A stretch of 64,000 nt of DNA from Leptospira kobayashii (GTDB lineage: Bacteria > Spirochaetota > Leptospiria > Leptospirales > Leptospiraceae), in assembly GCF_003114835.2 (NCBI RefSeq), contig NZ_AP025028.1, forward strand, positions 310,001-374,000, read 5' to 3'. This document shows, piece after piece, positions 25,695-35,069 of the stretch. The translations under genes were made by a program, and so were the position numbers. Below the pieces are notes generated by a model, which was not told where the DNA came from, ran no database searches, and worked only from the letters and a program-made list of their open reading frames with translations. Every line of letters begins with the position of its first letter. Positions within the stretch are counted from its first letter, which is position 1.

Positions 25695-26504
25695 ATGTTC
25701 AAACGAATTATATTCATTTCATGCCTTACGGCACTAGGATTTTGTTCTACAACACCTTCTTCGGAACAGCCGGTAAAGGCGAGCGTAGAAGGTAAAGCAG
25801 TCGAATACAAGTTAGATGGTAAAACTTACGAAGGTTTTCTTGCTGTGGACAAGTCGATTACAGGAAAACGTCCGGGAATTTTAGTGATTCATGAGTGGTG
25901 GGGATTGTCCGGCTACACAAAACAAAGAGCGAAACAGCTTGCCGATTTGGGTTATGTTGCCTTCGCAATGGATGTTTACGGAAAAGGTGTTGTGACGGAA
26001 GATCATAACGAAGCAGGGAAACTTTCCGCTGCGAACAGAGATCCGAAAGCATTTTTGAAAAAAATATATAAGGCTTTGGAAATTCTAAAAGCAGATCCGA
26101 ACGTAGATCCGAATCAAATCGGTGCGATCGGATATTGTTTCGGAGGAAAAGGGGTTTTGGAACTGGCATTTGACGGTGCAAACCTAAAAGGCGGAGTCGT
26201 ATCATTTCATGGAATGTTGCCGCGTCCCAATTTAGGAAAAGGATCGAAACCGGTTAAGTCTAAAATTTTAGTACACCATGGCGGAGATGATCCTTTCATT
26301 TCGAAAGAAGTCGTCGCCGAATTTACAAAGAATTTAACAGATGCTAAAGTTCCATTCAGCTTTGTTTCTCATCCAGGCGCGGTTCACGGATTCACAAGAC
26401 CGGGTTCCGAAAAACACGGAATTCCCGGAATTGCTTACAATGCGAAAGCGGACTATGCTTCTTTTGAAAGTATGAAAGCTTTTTTCGCAGAAAATTTCAA
26501 ATAG
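25695..26504 (+). CDS. Dienelactone hydrolase family lipoprotein
   Basis: 269 residues with SD GGAGG. Signal peptide with lipobox LGFC, so probably lipid-anchored outside the cytoplasm, which is unusual because classical dienelactone hydrolases are cytosolic. Alpha/beta hydrolase with IHEWWGLSGYTKQRA, nucleophile Cys in IGYCFGGKG, Asp in HHGGDDPF and His in GAVHGFTRPGS. The substrate is unknown. The last 52 bp overlap the 3' end of the convergent CzcA-type gene. Confidence 0.9.
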   Translation: MFKRIIFISCLTALGFCSTTPSSEQPVKASVEGKAVEYKLDGKTYEGFLAVDKSITGKRPGILVIHEWWGLSGYTKQRAKQLADLGYVAFAMDVYGKGVVTEDHNEAGKLSAANRDPKAFLKKIYKALEILKADPNVDPNQIGAIGYCFGGKGVLELAFDGANLKGGVVSFHGMLPRPNLGKGSKPVKSKILVHHGGDDPFISKEVVAEFTKNLTDAKVPFSFVSHPGAVHGFTRPGSEKHGIPGIAYNAKADYASFESMKAFFAENFK

Positions 26505-29500
26505 ACGATCGGTAAGACGAATAGAGTCAAAATACTTGCTGAGATCAACCCACCGATCACAACGGTAGCAAGAGGTCTTTGGACCTCTGCTCCCGGAGTG
26601 GTGCTGATCGCCATTGGCAAAAAACCTATAGAAGCAAGCAGTGCCGTAGTTAAAACAGGACGTAATCTTTGTTTTGCGGCATGAATCACCGCATCCTTTA
26701 AACTCTCTCCTTTTACTTCCAGCTCTCTTATAAAAGTAATCAATACCAAACCGTTTAATACGGCGATTCCGAAAAGTGCGATGAATCCTACACCTGCAGA
26801 AATACTGAAAGGCATCCCTCTGAGAAACAGGGCAAAGATTCCTCCTGTAATTGCAAAAGGAACATTTAAAAAAATAATCAATGCCGGTTTCCAATTTTGA
26901 AATGCCAAATACAAAATCAGTAAAATTACAAACAGAGTGATCGGAACCACTACCATTAACGTTTGTGAAGCGGATTCGAATTTTTGAAATTCTCCTCCTA
27001 GTGCATAACGGTAACCTGCCGGAAAAATAATCTTTTCATTAATCTTTTTTTCAACGTGTCTGACGGTACTTACCATATCATTACCGCGAATATTGAATTG
27101 AACGAGTGCCATACGAATTTGATTCTCATGATTGATCTGAACCGGACCGTCTTCCTGTTTTATATCCGTGAGTTCGGAAAGAGGAGTGTATGTGTTTTTA
27201 GTTACTCCCACAGGTAGATGGGCGATGGAAGCCGGATCTTTTCCCCAATCGGATTTAACGACTATTTCGAATCGTTTCATTCCTTCGTATAATACTCCTG
27301 TATTATGGCCTGCGGAAAGAGATTCAACAACTTGATTTACGTCAGTTACTGATTGCCCGTACCTTGCCAGTTTTTCCCTGTTAGGTGTTATTCGTAAATA
27401 TTCCAATCCTGATAATTGTTCGATTCTAAGATCCACGACACCTTTTTCCGATCGGATTTCATTTGCGATTTTTTCGCTCAAAATCTTCAGAGTTTTCAAA
27501 TCTTCTCCGTAAATTTTAATTCCCACATCTGCACGGATACCCGCCATGATTTCATTATTTCTCATCTCAATCGGTTGGGAAATTCCGAAGGCTACTTCGG
27601 GAATACGATTTGAAATCAGATTTGCGGTTTTTTCTTCCAGCTCTTCTTTGGAAAGGCTCCATTCGTTTCTAGGCTTCAAATCCAGATACACATCCGTTTT
27701 TTCCACACCCATCGGTTCAATTGCAAGTTCGGGAGAACCAGTTCTGGAAACTACTGCAGTGACTTCGGGTATTTCGTTTAACAATGATTTTTCGATTTTT
27801 TGGGAAGTATTTACCGACTCTGTCAGGGAAGAGCTGGGAAGTCTTGTTACCTCTAGTAATATGTTTCCTTCATCCAAGTTCGGCAAAAACTCTCCTCCCA
27901 TCAGAAAAAAGAGAAACAGAGAAGAGGCAAATACGCCGACGGTTCCATAGATTATTTTTTTACCCTCTAAAAACGCACGCTCCAATTTGGGAGAATACCA
28001 CTTCTGGATTTTTTGATAAAGATAAGTCTCCTCTTCATTATTGTCTTTCGCGTTCAGAATATAAGAAGCAAGTACCGGAATAACGGTAAGCGTTAGGAAA
28101 AATGCACCTAACAAAGAAAATAATACCGTCATTGCCATAGGAATGAACATTTTTCCTTCTGTTCCTCCTAAAGTAAGAATAGGGAGATAAACAATCCCTA
28201 TGATGATTTCTCCGTAGATGGTTGCTTTTCTAACTTCAACTGTAGCGGTTAGAATGGTTTCTTTTTTTTCTCCGTCGGTCAGGTTTCTTTTCAGTTCTTT
28301 TCTTTTCTCTGAAAGTCTTCTATGCGAATTTTCAATTAAAATCACTGCTCCGTCTACGATCAGCCCGAAATCAATTGCTCCCATGGACATAAGATTTGCA
28401 GGCAGATCCCTTATATGCATCATTGTGAGTGCAAATAACATAGATAAGGGGATTGTTGCCGCAATAACGAGCCCGGATCGCAAATCTCCTATCATTAGAA
28501 ATAAAACGAAAATAACAAGAATCGCGCCTTCCGTAAGATTCCAGAATACCGTTTTGATCGTATTTTCTACCATCACGGAACGGTCGTAATATGGTATGAT
28601 TTTCATCCCCGTAGGAAGAGTTTTCTCAATCTGTTGGATTTTGGTTTTGACTCCTTTAGTTACATCTAAAGAATTTTCTCCGAGCAGCATCAATGTAACG
28701 GCTCCGACTACTTCCCCTTTCCCGTTTGCAGTCGCAGCACCCTTTCTGAGTTTATAACCTTCTTCTATTTTTGCAATAGAGCCCAGGTAAATTGGGAATC
28801 CGTCGCTTGTTCTACCTACAGGAATTTTTTCGAAGTCTTGTAGCGTTTTTAAAAGACCGTCACTTCCTAAGATCAACTGTTCCTTGTTTTTTTCCAAATA
28901 ACCGCTTCCGGTAGCTGCGTTGTTATTTGTGATTGCTTCAGCGATTTGTTTTAAGGAAATTCCGAGAGAGATCATTACTTTCGGGTCAACAATTACTTGG
29001 AACTGTTTGGTTCTTCCTCCGAATGTATTCACCTCTACGATTCCCGGTACCGTTTTGAGTAAAGGGTTGATAAACCAATTTAAGTATGTAGTAAGATCTG
29101 TTAGACTGTGATGATCGCTTTCTAGAGTGAATTGAAATACCTCGCCGAGACCGGTAGTAATCGGAGCGATCGCAGGAACACCGAAGGAGATGGGAATATT
29201 GGATGAAGCTTCCATCAATCGTTCGCTTACCAATTGCCTGGACTTATAAAGATCCGTCCCGTCTTCAAAGACTACGGTTACAAGAGAAAATCCGTACCTT
29301 GATACGGAACGCAATTCTTTTAATCTCGGAATGCCGGATAAAGCTCTTTCCAAAGGATAAGTTACGTATTGTTCGATTTCCAAAGAAGAAAGTGCGGGAG
29401 AAGTCGTGACTACCTGTACTTGTACGTTCGTTATGTCCGGAACCGCATCGATTTTTATTTTTCCTGCGGAATCGATTCCGATCATGATTAGAAATATGGT

Positions 29501-29563
29501 GCCAACCATGATAATTGATCTATTTTGGAGAGACCACCTAACAATATGAGTAAGGAATTCCAT
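26453..29563 (-). CDS. czcA: Heavy-metal RND efflux permease, CzcA/CusA family
   Basis: 1036 residues, the family length. Heavy-metal RND signature D398FGLIVD404GAVILIE411N in TM4 is complete. N-terminal VRWSLQNRSIIMVG..AVPDITNVQVQV and LSSLEIEQYVTYPLE are typical. Takes metal ions from periplasm or cytoplasm and drives them out with proton influx. The exact metal (Co/Zn/Cd, Cu/Ag or Ni) is not evident. Start codon follows the adaptor's stop by two bases; its 3' end overlaps the convergent lipoprotein gene. Confidence 0.93.
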   Translation of the reverse strand: MEFLTHIVRWSLQNRSIIMVGTIFLIMIGIDSAGKIKIDAVPDITNVQVQVVTTSPALSSLEIEQYVTYPLERALSGIPRLKELRSVSRYGFSLVTVVFEDGTDLYKSRQLVSERLMEASSNIPISFGVPAIAPITTGLGEVFQFTLESDHHSLTDLTTYLNWFINPLLKTVPGIVEVNTFGGRTKQFQVIVDPKVMISLGISLKQIAEAITNNNAATGSGYLEKNKEQLILGSDGLLKTLQDFEKIPVGRTSDGFPIYLGSIAKIEEGYKLRKGAATANGKGEVVGAVTLMLLGENSLDVTKGVKTKIQQIEKTLPTGMKIIPYYDRSVMVENTIKTVFWNLTEGAILVIFVLFLMIGDLRSGLVIAATIPLSMLFALTMMHIRDLPANLMSMGAIDFGLIVDGAVILIENSHRRLSEKRKELKRNLTDGEKKETILTATVEVRKATIYGEIIIGIVYLPILTLGGTEGKMFIPMAMTVLFSLLGAFFLTLTVIPVLASYILNAKDNNEEETYLYQKIQKWYSPKLERAFLEGKKIIYGTVGVFASSLFLFFLMGGEFLPNLDEGNILLEVTRLPSSSLTESVNTSQKIEKSLLNEIPEVTAVVSRTGSPELAIEPMGVEKTDVYLDLKPRNEWSLSKEELEEKTANLISNRIPEVAFGISQPIEMRNNEIMAGIRADVGIKIYGEDLKTLKILSEKIANEIRSEKGVVDLRIEQLSGLEYLRITPNREKLARYGQSVTDVNQVVESLSAGHNTGVLYEGMKRFEIVVKSDWGKDPASIAHLPVGVTKNTYTPLSELTDIKQEDGPVQINHENQIRMALVQFNIRGNDMVSTVRHVEKKINEKIIFPAGYRYALGGEFQKFESASQTLMVVVPITLFVILLILYLAFQNWKPALIIFLNVPFAITGGIFALFLRGMPFSISAGVGFIALFGIAVLNGLVLITFIRELEVKGESLKDAVIHAAKQRLRPVLTTALLASIGFLPMAISTTPGAEVQRPLATVVIGGLISASILTLFVLPIVYLKFSAKKAFILSKEA

Positions 29564-29565
29564 GA

Positions 29566-30720
29566 TTATTCCTCCCCAAATGTGGATTTGAATAAAATCG
29601 CTTTGAGTTCGAATGTTCCTTGTGTTACCACGTGATCATTCTCAGCCAGTCCCGATTTGATTTCCGTTCTTCCTTCCGATTCCGTACCGATCTCCACTTC
29701 TTTCCAAAGAAACCGGGTAGGTTCTGTTTGCAAAAATACGAAATGTTTGTCTTGGTAAGTTTGCACCGCTGAGCTAGGAATTAAAATTCCTCTTCTGGAT
29801 TCGGTTTCTATATTTGCTTTTCCGAATAATCCGATTTTTGCTTTCTTTCCGATATTTTTGAAAACAATTCTCGCATGGATGGTTCGTGACACGGGATCCA
29901 CTTTTTCTCCGATATGATCCAATTTTCCTTCAAATAGGATGTCAGGATAAGCGTTTAACACTATTTTGACGGAATCTCCTTCTTTAAGAAATTGCAAGTC
30001 CCCTTCGAAAATCTTTGCCTGGAACCACAAAACAGACATATCGGCTATCGTGGTCAGCGTTTGGCTTCCCAACACTTGTGATCCGGGAATAGCATTTCTC
30101 ATAATGGCAAGCCCGGATCTAGGTGCGGTCACACGATAGATGCCTGAAATTTCATTATTGATGGCAAGTCCTGTCGCACGGAGATTTTCTTCCGCTGCTA
30201 TCCTCTCCGATTGAATTACCTTTAGATTGGATTCTGCATCGACAAGTTCTTGTTTGGCGGCAAGATGCATCTGTACCAAAGAGCGAATCCTTTCGTAGTT
30301 TTGTTCGGAGGCAATGTATTTTGTTTTGGCGGTTTGGTAAACGGATCTGAGTTTTGCAAGTTCGGGTGAATCGATTACAACCAGATTTTGTCCCTTTTTT
30401 ATTTTATCTCCTTCTATAAAATGAACCGACGTGATTCTTCCTGAAACTCTTGCGGGAATATCAATGACAGCATCCGGTACGGCTTCCGTTTCTCCGATGA
30501 GTTGAAGTTTGGAACTGAAATCATTGACCTCGACTTGCTCCGTTTTGATTCCGATATTTTTCTGTCTTTCCGAATCGATTTGTACCGTGTCTTTTTCCGA
30601 TTTTTCATCTAATTCTTGTTTATCGATATTATTTGATTTTCCGGAAAATACGAAATAGAAAATCCCAAGTGCAAAAAGAACTGCGGCGACGGAAGATTTG
30701 AATATAAGTTTTGATTTCAT
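29566..30720 (-). CDS. czcB: RND periplasmic adaptor, CzcB/CusB-like
   Basis: 384 residues with an N-terminal membrane anchor (SSVAAVLFALGIFYFVF). Membrane-fusion-protein layout: a first lipoyl half (VIDIPARVSGRITSVHFIEGDKIKKGQNL), a helical hairpin (about 125-185), the second lipoyl half (ISGIYRVTAPRSGLAIMRNAIPGSQV), and a beta-barrel with KEGDSVKIVLNAYPDILFEGKLDHIGEKVDPVSRTI. Links CzcA to the outer-membrane channel. No His-rich N-terminal metal site is seen. Overlaps the channel gene by ATGA. Confidence 0.92.
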   Translation of the reverse strand: MKSKLIFKSSVAAVLFALGIFYFVFSGKSNNIDKQELDEKSEKDTVQIDSERQKNIGIKTEQVEVNDFSSKLQLIGETEAVPDAVIDIPARVSGRITSVHFIEGDKIKKGQNLVVIDSPELAKLRSVYQTAKTKYIASEQNYERIRSLVQMHLAAKQELVDAESNLKVIQSERIAAEENLRATGLAINNEISGIYRVTAPRSGLAIMRNAIPGSQVLGSQTLTTIADMSVLWFQAKIFEGDLQFLKEGDSVKIVLNAYPDILFEGKLDHIGEKVDPVSRTIHARIVFKNIGKKAKIGLFGKANIETESRRGILIPSSAVQTYQDKHFVFLQTEPTRFLWKEVEIGTESEGRTEIKSGLAENDHVVTQGTFELKAILFKSTFGEE

Positions 30721-32045
30721 AAGTTTTCAATAAGGTTTAAATTTTCCAACGGTAATCCCAAGGCGCGGATCAATTCCATTTGAGCCGACTCATAATCCGT
30801 TTTGGTTTGAATGTAGTTGAGCTTTGTTTGTACAAGCACTCTTTGGCTATTGATCGCATCTATGACTTTGACCTTTCCCGTTTTCAAAGCTTCTCTTAAG
30901 AAATTCAAATCTTCATCGGTTCGATTCAACAGATCCGTGTTGTAAAGAGAGAATTCTTCTTTTAAAGTCAAGTATCCGGACAAAGCATTGATGACTTCCT
31001 GTTTGACGATCCTTGTGACGGTTTCTTTCGATTCGCGAGCTTGTTCCTCTTTCGCTTTTGCGACTGCGGATTCTCCTTCGTAATCCCTCCAAATCGTAAG
31101 AGGAAGACTTACTTGACCGCCTACTACGCGTTCATTGAATCCGTCGTTTTGAACAAATGCACCGAAATTCAAATTAGGAATTTTTTGAAGTCTGACTTCC
31201 TCCCATCTGTGGATCGCGAGTAGAATTTCCCTTTCGGAAAGAGGGATCTCCGGTCTTTGTAATAATGCCAATTGGATAACGGAATCTCTGTCGTTCGGAA
31301 GATCCGGCGCAATATGAATTTCCGGATTCCATTCCAGTTTACTTTCCAAAGGAATGGATAAAAGCAAATACAACGTTCCCTTTGTCTCTTCCAATCTTCT
31401 CACACTTGATTGCCAGACTTTCGCCATTCTCAACTCTTCCGCAGCGGACAGACTTTCATCCATCGCGGGAGAAATCCCTTCCCGGACTCTTGCCTTTGCC
31501 AGATAACTCAGATCTTTAGAAAGAAGATAAAGATTTTTGGTAATTTCCTCTTCCTTTTTCAGATTCAAATAACGAATTAAGGTTTGAAGAGATGAAAAAC
31601 TTAAATTTCGCCTAACGGACTCCATGCGGAAAACTTGAGACTTAAATTCGTCGTCTGCAATTTGAATCGCTTTTTCTCTTTTTCCACCGGTATAAATTTC
31701 CTGAGTGACCATCACCTGGAAGTTCGCAGCTTGTTGTGCAGTCGTGGAAAAAATTTCATTCGGACCACTTGCCCTTCTGTGGGAAGAATAAGTGGAAATA
31801 TTCGGATTGGCTGGAAAATAGTATGAGGAAATTTTCTTTCTTCCCTGGATTTCCTTCAGCCTGAGTAATTCTGTTTTGTAAACAGGATGATTCTCTACGA
31901 TACAATTTGCGATCTTTGTTAAGTCCCAAGGAGGACGACAGAAGGGTGGGACAGAATCCTCTGCCACCAGATAGAGATTTGGTGGAAATAATAAGAAAAA
32001 TAAAAACAGGAAGGTTTTTTCCCTTCTCGAATAACAAACGGACAT
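30717..32045 (-). CDS. czcC: TolC-family outer-membrane channel of the metal efflux pump
   Basis: 442 residues from the ATG at 32045, preceded by AGGAG; an in-frame start at 32081 would span the palindrome at 32057-32073. Signal peptide (KTFLFLFFLLFPPNLYLVAED) without a lipobox Cys, unlike the TolC protein at 2991. Two OEP repeats, each with long helices (EEITKNLYLLSKDLSYLAKARVREGISPAMDESLSAAEEL; TDEDLNFLREALKTGKVKVIDAINSQRVLVQTKL). Confidence 0.9.
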   Translation of the reverse strand: MSVCYSRREKTFLFLFFLLFPPNLYLVAEDSVPPFCRPPWDLTKIANCIVENHPVYKTELLRLKEIQGRKKISSYYFPANPNISTYSSHRRASGPNEIFSTTAQQAANFQVMVTQEIYTGGKREKAIQIADDEFKSQVFRMESVRRNLSFSSLQTLIRYLNLKKEEEITKNLYLLSKDLSYLAKARVREGISPAMDESLSAAEELRMAKVWQSSVRRLEETKGTLYLLLSIPLESKLEWNPEIHIAPDLPNDRDSVIQLALLQRPEIPLSEREILLAIHRWEEVRLQKIPNLNFGAFVQNDGFNERVVGGQVSLPLTIWRDYEGESAVAKAKEEQARESKETVTRIVKQEVINALSGYLTLKEEFSLYNTDLLNRTDEDLNFLREALKTGKVKVIDAINSQRVLVQTKLNYIQTKTDYESAQMELIRALGLPLENLNLIENL

Positions 32046-32056
32046 GGCTTCTCCTT

Positions 32057-32073
32057 GATAACCTAAGGTTATC
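32057..32073. promoter_or_regulatory. Palindrome between the leader gene and czcC
   Basis: GATAACC-TAA-GGTTATC has perfect seven-base arms. It lies 11 bp upstream of the czcC start codon, just before its SD, in the 40 bp gap after the small His/Cys-rich gene. Candidate operator for a metal sensor or an RNA hairpin controlling readthrough. Confidence 0.45.
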
Positions 32074-32085
32074 GTAAACAATTTG

Positions 32086-32487
32086 TTAGGAGAAGGAGAG
32101 ACGTGGAGGGCGGAAGTATCCTTTTAAACTAGGTAGTTCTTTTTTCACAGGCTCGTCGATATGATAGTAGAGAGAGTTCAAATTGATATAGATATGATAG
32201 AGGTTTAGATCCCAGGAAACGGAAAGTTGCAAATTGCAAGGACAGGAAAAACATACATGGTCTTCATGTTCCCCTTCTTCGCCTAAAGAATGATCCATAT
32301 CTTTATGGGTACCGTGGTCCAAAAATGCATAAGGGCATGCGCTTTCCGGCGCGCCTAAAACTCCGCAATTCGCCTCGTTATCTACGATTTTTTGGAAAGC
32401 AAAGTTCAAACAGAATGTAAGTATAAATAGAGTCAGTGCGGTTTTTTTCCGCCAAATCCGATTCCTCTGTTTTGTCTTCGCATTCAT
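32086..32487 (-). CDS. Small His/Cys-rich exported protein upstream of czcCBA (CzcI/DUF2946-like)
   Basis: 133 residues. An N-terminal signal/anchor (KKTALTLFILTFCLNFAFQKIV) is followed by a His/Asp/Glu/Cys-rich region (residues 40-85) with HGTHKDMDH, HEDHVCFSCPC, a likely metal-binding segment, and a C-terminal YFRPPRLS similar to the short Arg/Pro ending of DUF2946/CzcI-like proteins. Position as leader gene of the efflux operon supports a periplasmic metal-sensing or buffering role. Homology is only suggested. SD is weak. Confidence 0.65.
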   Translation of the reverse strand: MNAKTKQRNRIWRKKTALTLFILTFCLNFAFQKIVDNEANCGVLGAPESACPYAFLDHGTHKDMDHSLGEEGEHEDHVCFSCPCNLQLSVSWDLNLYHIYINLNSLYYHIDEPVKKELPSLKGYFRPPRLSFS

Positions 32488-32501
32488 ATGAGATGGTTTC
32501 T

Positions 32502-33590
32502 TTAATTTTTAAAATTAGGGATGGTTTTGGCAACGGAAAAAATGCGGTCCGCCATTTCCGGAATGCAGACAGGGGAGACATGGCTTGCATCCACATATAT
32601 GTCACATTTCAAAGGATCTTCCACAAAGGAAAGGGTGCGGACATTTCCGGAAGCTTTGGAAATGTATTTTTCTTTCAGTTTTTGGAAATGATTTCCCCCG
32701 GTGATCTGCTTTCTTTTTTCCAGAAAATAAGGATGCACTGTCGGCTCCCATATAACAGTTGGTATATTGTTCTTTTCCAAATAATCGATGGTCGCATGAA
32801 ATACCCCTTCTTCATTGGAAGAGTATGAATAATTTCTCAAGATATCGTTTTGGATCAATTGGTTTGTATAATCGATGATCCTTGCTTGATAATCTTGCGG
32901 AGAAAAAGAATTCAAAGGAAACCCTACGTTCTTCGGATCGAAAGGTTGTTTTTCATTCATGATCGCGATCATTTCCACGAAGAGAGTTTCTTCTTCTATC
33001 TTTTTGCCTTTGGAAATATTGGAAATGGCAAGTAACGGTTGAAAATGATAATTATAGGAAGGGAATAGGATTTTAAACAGCACATTTCTTTTTCCTTCTC
33101 CTTCCAGATAAGGAAAAAGGGAAATAAGTTCATCCGAATTCAGAATCAATTCTTCGGATTTGCTTTTGAAAGTGAAGGGGCTTTTTTCATTCAACATCTC
33201 TTCCGAAAATTCAAGCACAACCAGATTCGGTTTATAACCTACCTTGCCCATGGATCGGATCAAGAGATAGTTGAGTAAAAAATCGGAAGCTTTGACAATG
33301 GATCTGGTTTCTATCGCAATCGGTTTGGAAAAATAATTCTCCTTGAGGGGGATTTCTTTCCATTCATGAAACAGATAGGATCTGGAAGAACCAAACACGG
33401 ATACGGTGGTCGAACCGGTTTCCTGTTTTATTTTATCCGCAGTCCAAACAGGATTGATTCCCAAAAGGATATTCTGACCGGCTTTGTAATGCCTTCTTCC
33501 GCTTTCGAGTAAGACCGGTATGCAGGCGATTTTATCTGCCAGAAAAACAATCAGAAAGATGAACAACGGATAGTAGTATATTTTTTTCAT
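32502..33590 (-). CDS. DUF1574-like protein (SGNH-fold partner of MBOAT)
   Basis: 362 residues with an N-terminal membrane anchor (IYYYPLFIFLIVFLADKIAC). VFGSSRSYLF near residue 65 resembles the nucleophile block of SGNH/AlgX-type proteins, and DASHVSP near residue 340 supplies the Asp-x-x-His block. The gene follows the MBOAT gene by 17 bp on the same strand, the pairing seen for polysaccharide O-acetylation systems. A periplasmic acyltransfer role is inferred. Confidence 0.72.
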   Translation of the reverse strand: MKKIYYYPLFIFLIVFLADKIACIPVLLESGRRHYKAGQNILLGINPVWTADKIKQETGSTTVSVFGSSRSYLFHEWKEIPLKENYFSKPIAIETRSIVKASDFLLNYLLIRSMGKVGYKPNLVVLEFSEEMLNEKSPFTFKSKSEELILNSDELISLFPYLEGEGKRNVLFKILFPSYNYHFQPLLAISNISKGKKIEEETLFVEMIAIMNEKQPFDPKNVGFPLNSFSPQDYQARIIDYTNQLIQNDILRNYSYSSNEEGVFHATIDYLEKNNIPTVIWEPTVHPYFLEKRKQITGGNHFQKLKEKYISKASGNVRTLSFVEDPLKCDIYVDASHVSPVCIPEMADRIFSVAKTIPNFKN

Positions 33591-33607
33591 AATGATAACT
33601 TATATTC

Positions 33608-34978
33608 TTAAAATTGAAAATAGATGAATGTTTCCACTTGGGTTTCTATTTTGACCAAAGCGAAATAGGCGATGATACAGGTTGCTGGTACCAACCATTT
33701 TCCCATATCTGCAAACTTCGGTGAAAAATAATTTTTGAATTCTATGAATTGAATCGAATAACATGCAAAAACCAAAACCCAAAAATCAGGTTTGTAGATG
33801 ATGTTCCCCTTCAGATTGAGAGTATTACTCCATAGTAAAACCAATTTTTCGAAATTTTCCGCACGGAAAAAAGAAGCACCGATCAGCCAGAATATCGTTA
33901 CTATGATAAAGCCGAAGATTTTTTTCTGTAAGTTCAGATTCTTTCTGTCTATCTTGCCAAATAACGAGCGTTCTATTCCGAGAAGAATCCCATGGAGCAA
34001 ACCCCAGAAAAAGAAAGTATAAGTGTTTCCATGCCAAAGTCCGCCGAGTGACATGACCAGTATCGTATTGAATTTGAAACGGGTTTCGGAGACTTTATTT
34101 CCGCCGAGAGGGATATAAAGATAATCTCTAATCCAGGTCGAAAGAGTGATATGCCACCTGGTCCAAAGTTCGGTGAAGCTGACGGAGTAATAGGGGGCCT
34201 TGAAGTTTTCTGGGATTTCATATCCCAAAAGAAATGCAGACCCGCGTGCAAAATCAGTGTATCCCGAAAAATCGCAAAACACTTGAACGGAAAATCCGAG
34301 TACAGCAAGAAAAGCGGAAAGTCCGTCGTAACCTGTGGGATCATTCCAAACCGGGTTGATTAGTTTTGCCATTTGGTCGGCGATCAAAACTTTTTTGATG
34401 ATCCCGGAAATCAGATGATAAAATCCTCTTTGCACATAATCCCAGTTAAGTTGTGCCTTCTCGATCTGATTGTAAAAATCATCATGTCGCATGATGGGAC
34501 CTGCGATCAGTTGCGGGAAAAACAGAATGAATAATACGAAGTCAAGAAAAGGAGACTCGGTGAATTTTCCTCTCCACGCATCTATAATGTATGCGATCAT
34601 CTGGAATGTATAAAAGCTGATGGCAAGGGGAAGGGCGATACTAGTGATTGAGTCGCTGAAAGGAAACCGGGCCGAATCTTCTTTGATGATATATTGTAAG
34701 TATGTTAGAATGTACTTAAAAAAGATGAGATTCGCCAAATTGACTACAATTCCCAGGATCAAAAATATTTTCTTTTTTGTTTTGAGAATGCCTATTACGG
34801 CAAAATGACTGAGGACGATAAATGCAAAGAAGTGGAATAAAAACGCCTTGCTCCAATAAGCGTAAAAGATAAGTGAAAATACAATCAGTATGTATTTTCG
34901 GAAATTTCTCGGGGACAACCAGTATATAATGTAACAGGAAATAAAAAATACCAGGTAGTCCAAAGAGTTAAATAACAT
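33608..34978 (-). CDS. MBOAT-family O-acyltransferase (AlgI-like)
   Basis: 456 residues, about 10-11 membrane helices; the ATG at 34978 has GGAGC upstream. AlgI signatures: FYTFQMIAYIIDAWRG, FFPQLIAGPIMRH, FCDFSGYTDFARG, ELWTRWHITLSTWIRDYLYIPLGGNK and the catalytic-His region MSLGGLWHGNTYTFFFWGLLHG. Passes acyl groups across the membrane to a polysaccharide or other acceptor, with the DUF1574 partner completing transfer. The acceptor is unknown. Confidence 0.9.
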   Translation of the reverse strand: MLFNSLDYLVFFISCYIIYWLSPRNFRKYILIVFSLIFYAYWSKAFLFHFFAFIVLSHFAVIGILKTKKKIFLILGIVVNLANLIFFKYILTYLQYIIKEDSARFPFSDSITSIALPLAISFYTFQMIAYIIDAWRGKFTESPFLDFVLFILFFPQLIAGPIMRHDDFYNQIEKAQLNWDYVQRGFYHLISGIIKKVLIADQMAKLINPVWNDPTGYDGLSAFLAVLGFSVQVFCDFSGYTDFARGSAFLLGYEIPENFKAPYYSVSFTELWTRWHITLSTWIRDYLYIPLGGNKVSETRFKFNTILVMSLGGLWHGNTYTFFFWGLLHGILLGIERSLFGKIDRKNLNLQKKIFGFIIVTIFWLIGASFFRAENFEKLVLLWSNTLNLKGNIIYKPDFWVLVFACYSIQFIEFKNYFSPKFADMGKWLVPATCIIAYFALVKIETQVETFIYFQF

Positions 34979-35069
34979 AAGCTCCAAGATTCAGTGGAAA
35001 GAAATTTGTGCCACTTCTTTTATGCAAAGAGACTTGCTTCCAAATCACAATTTCTCTATTTTGCATACC

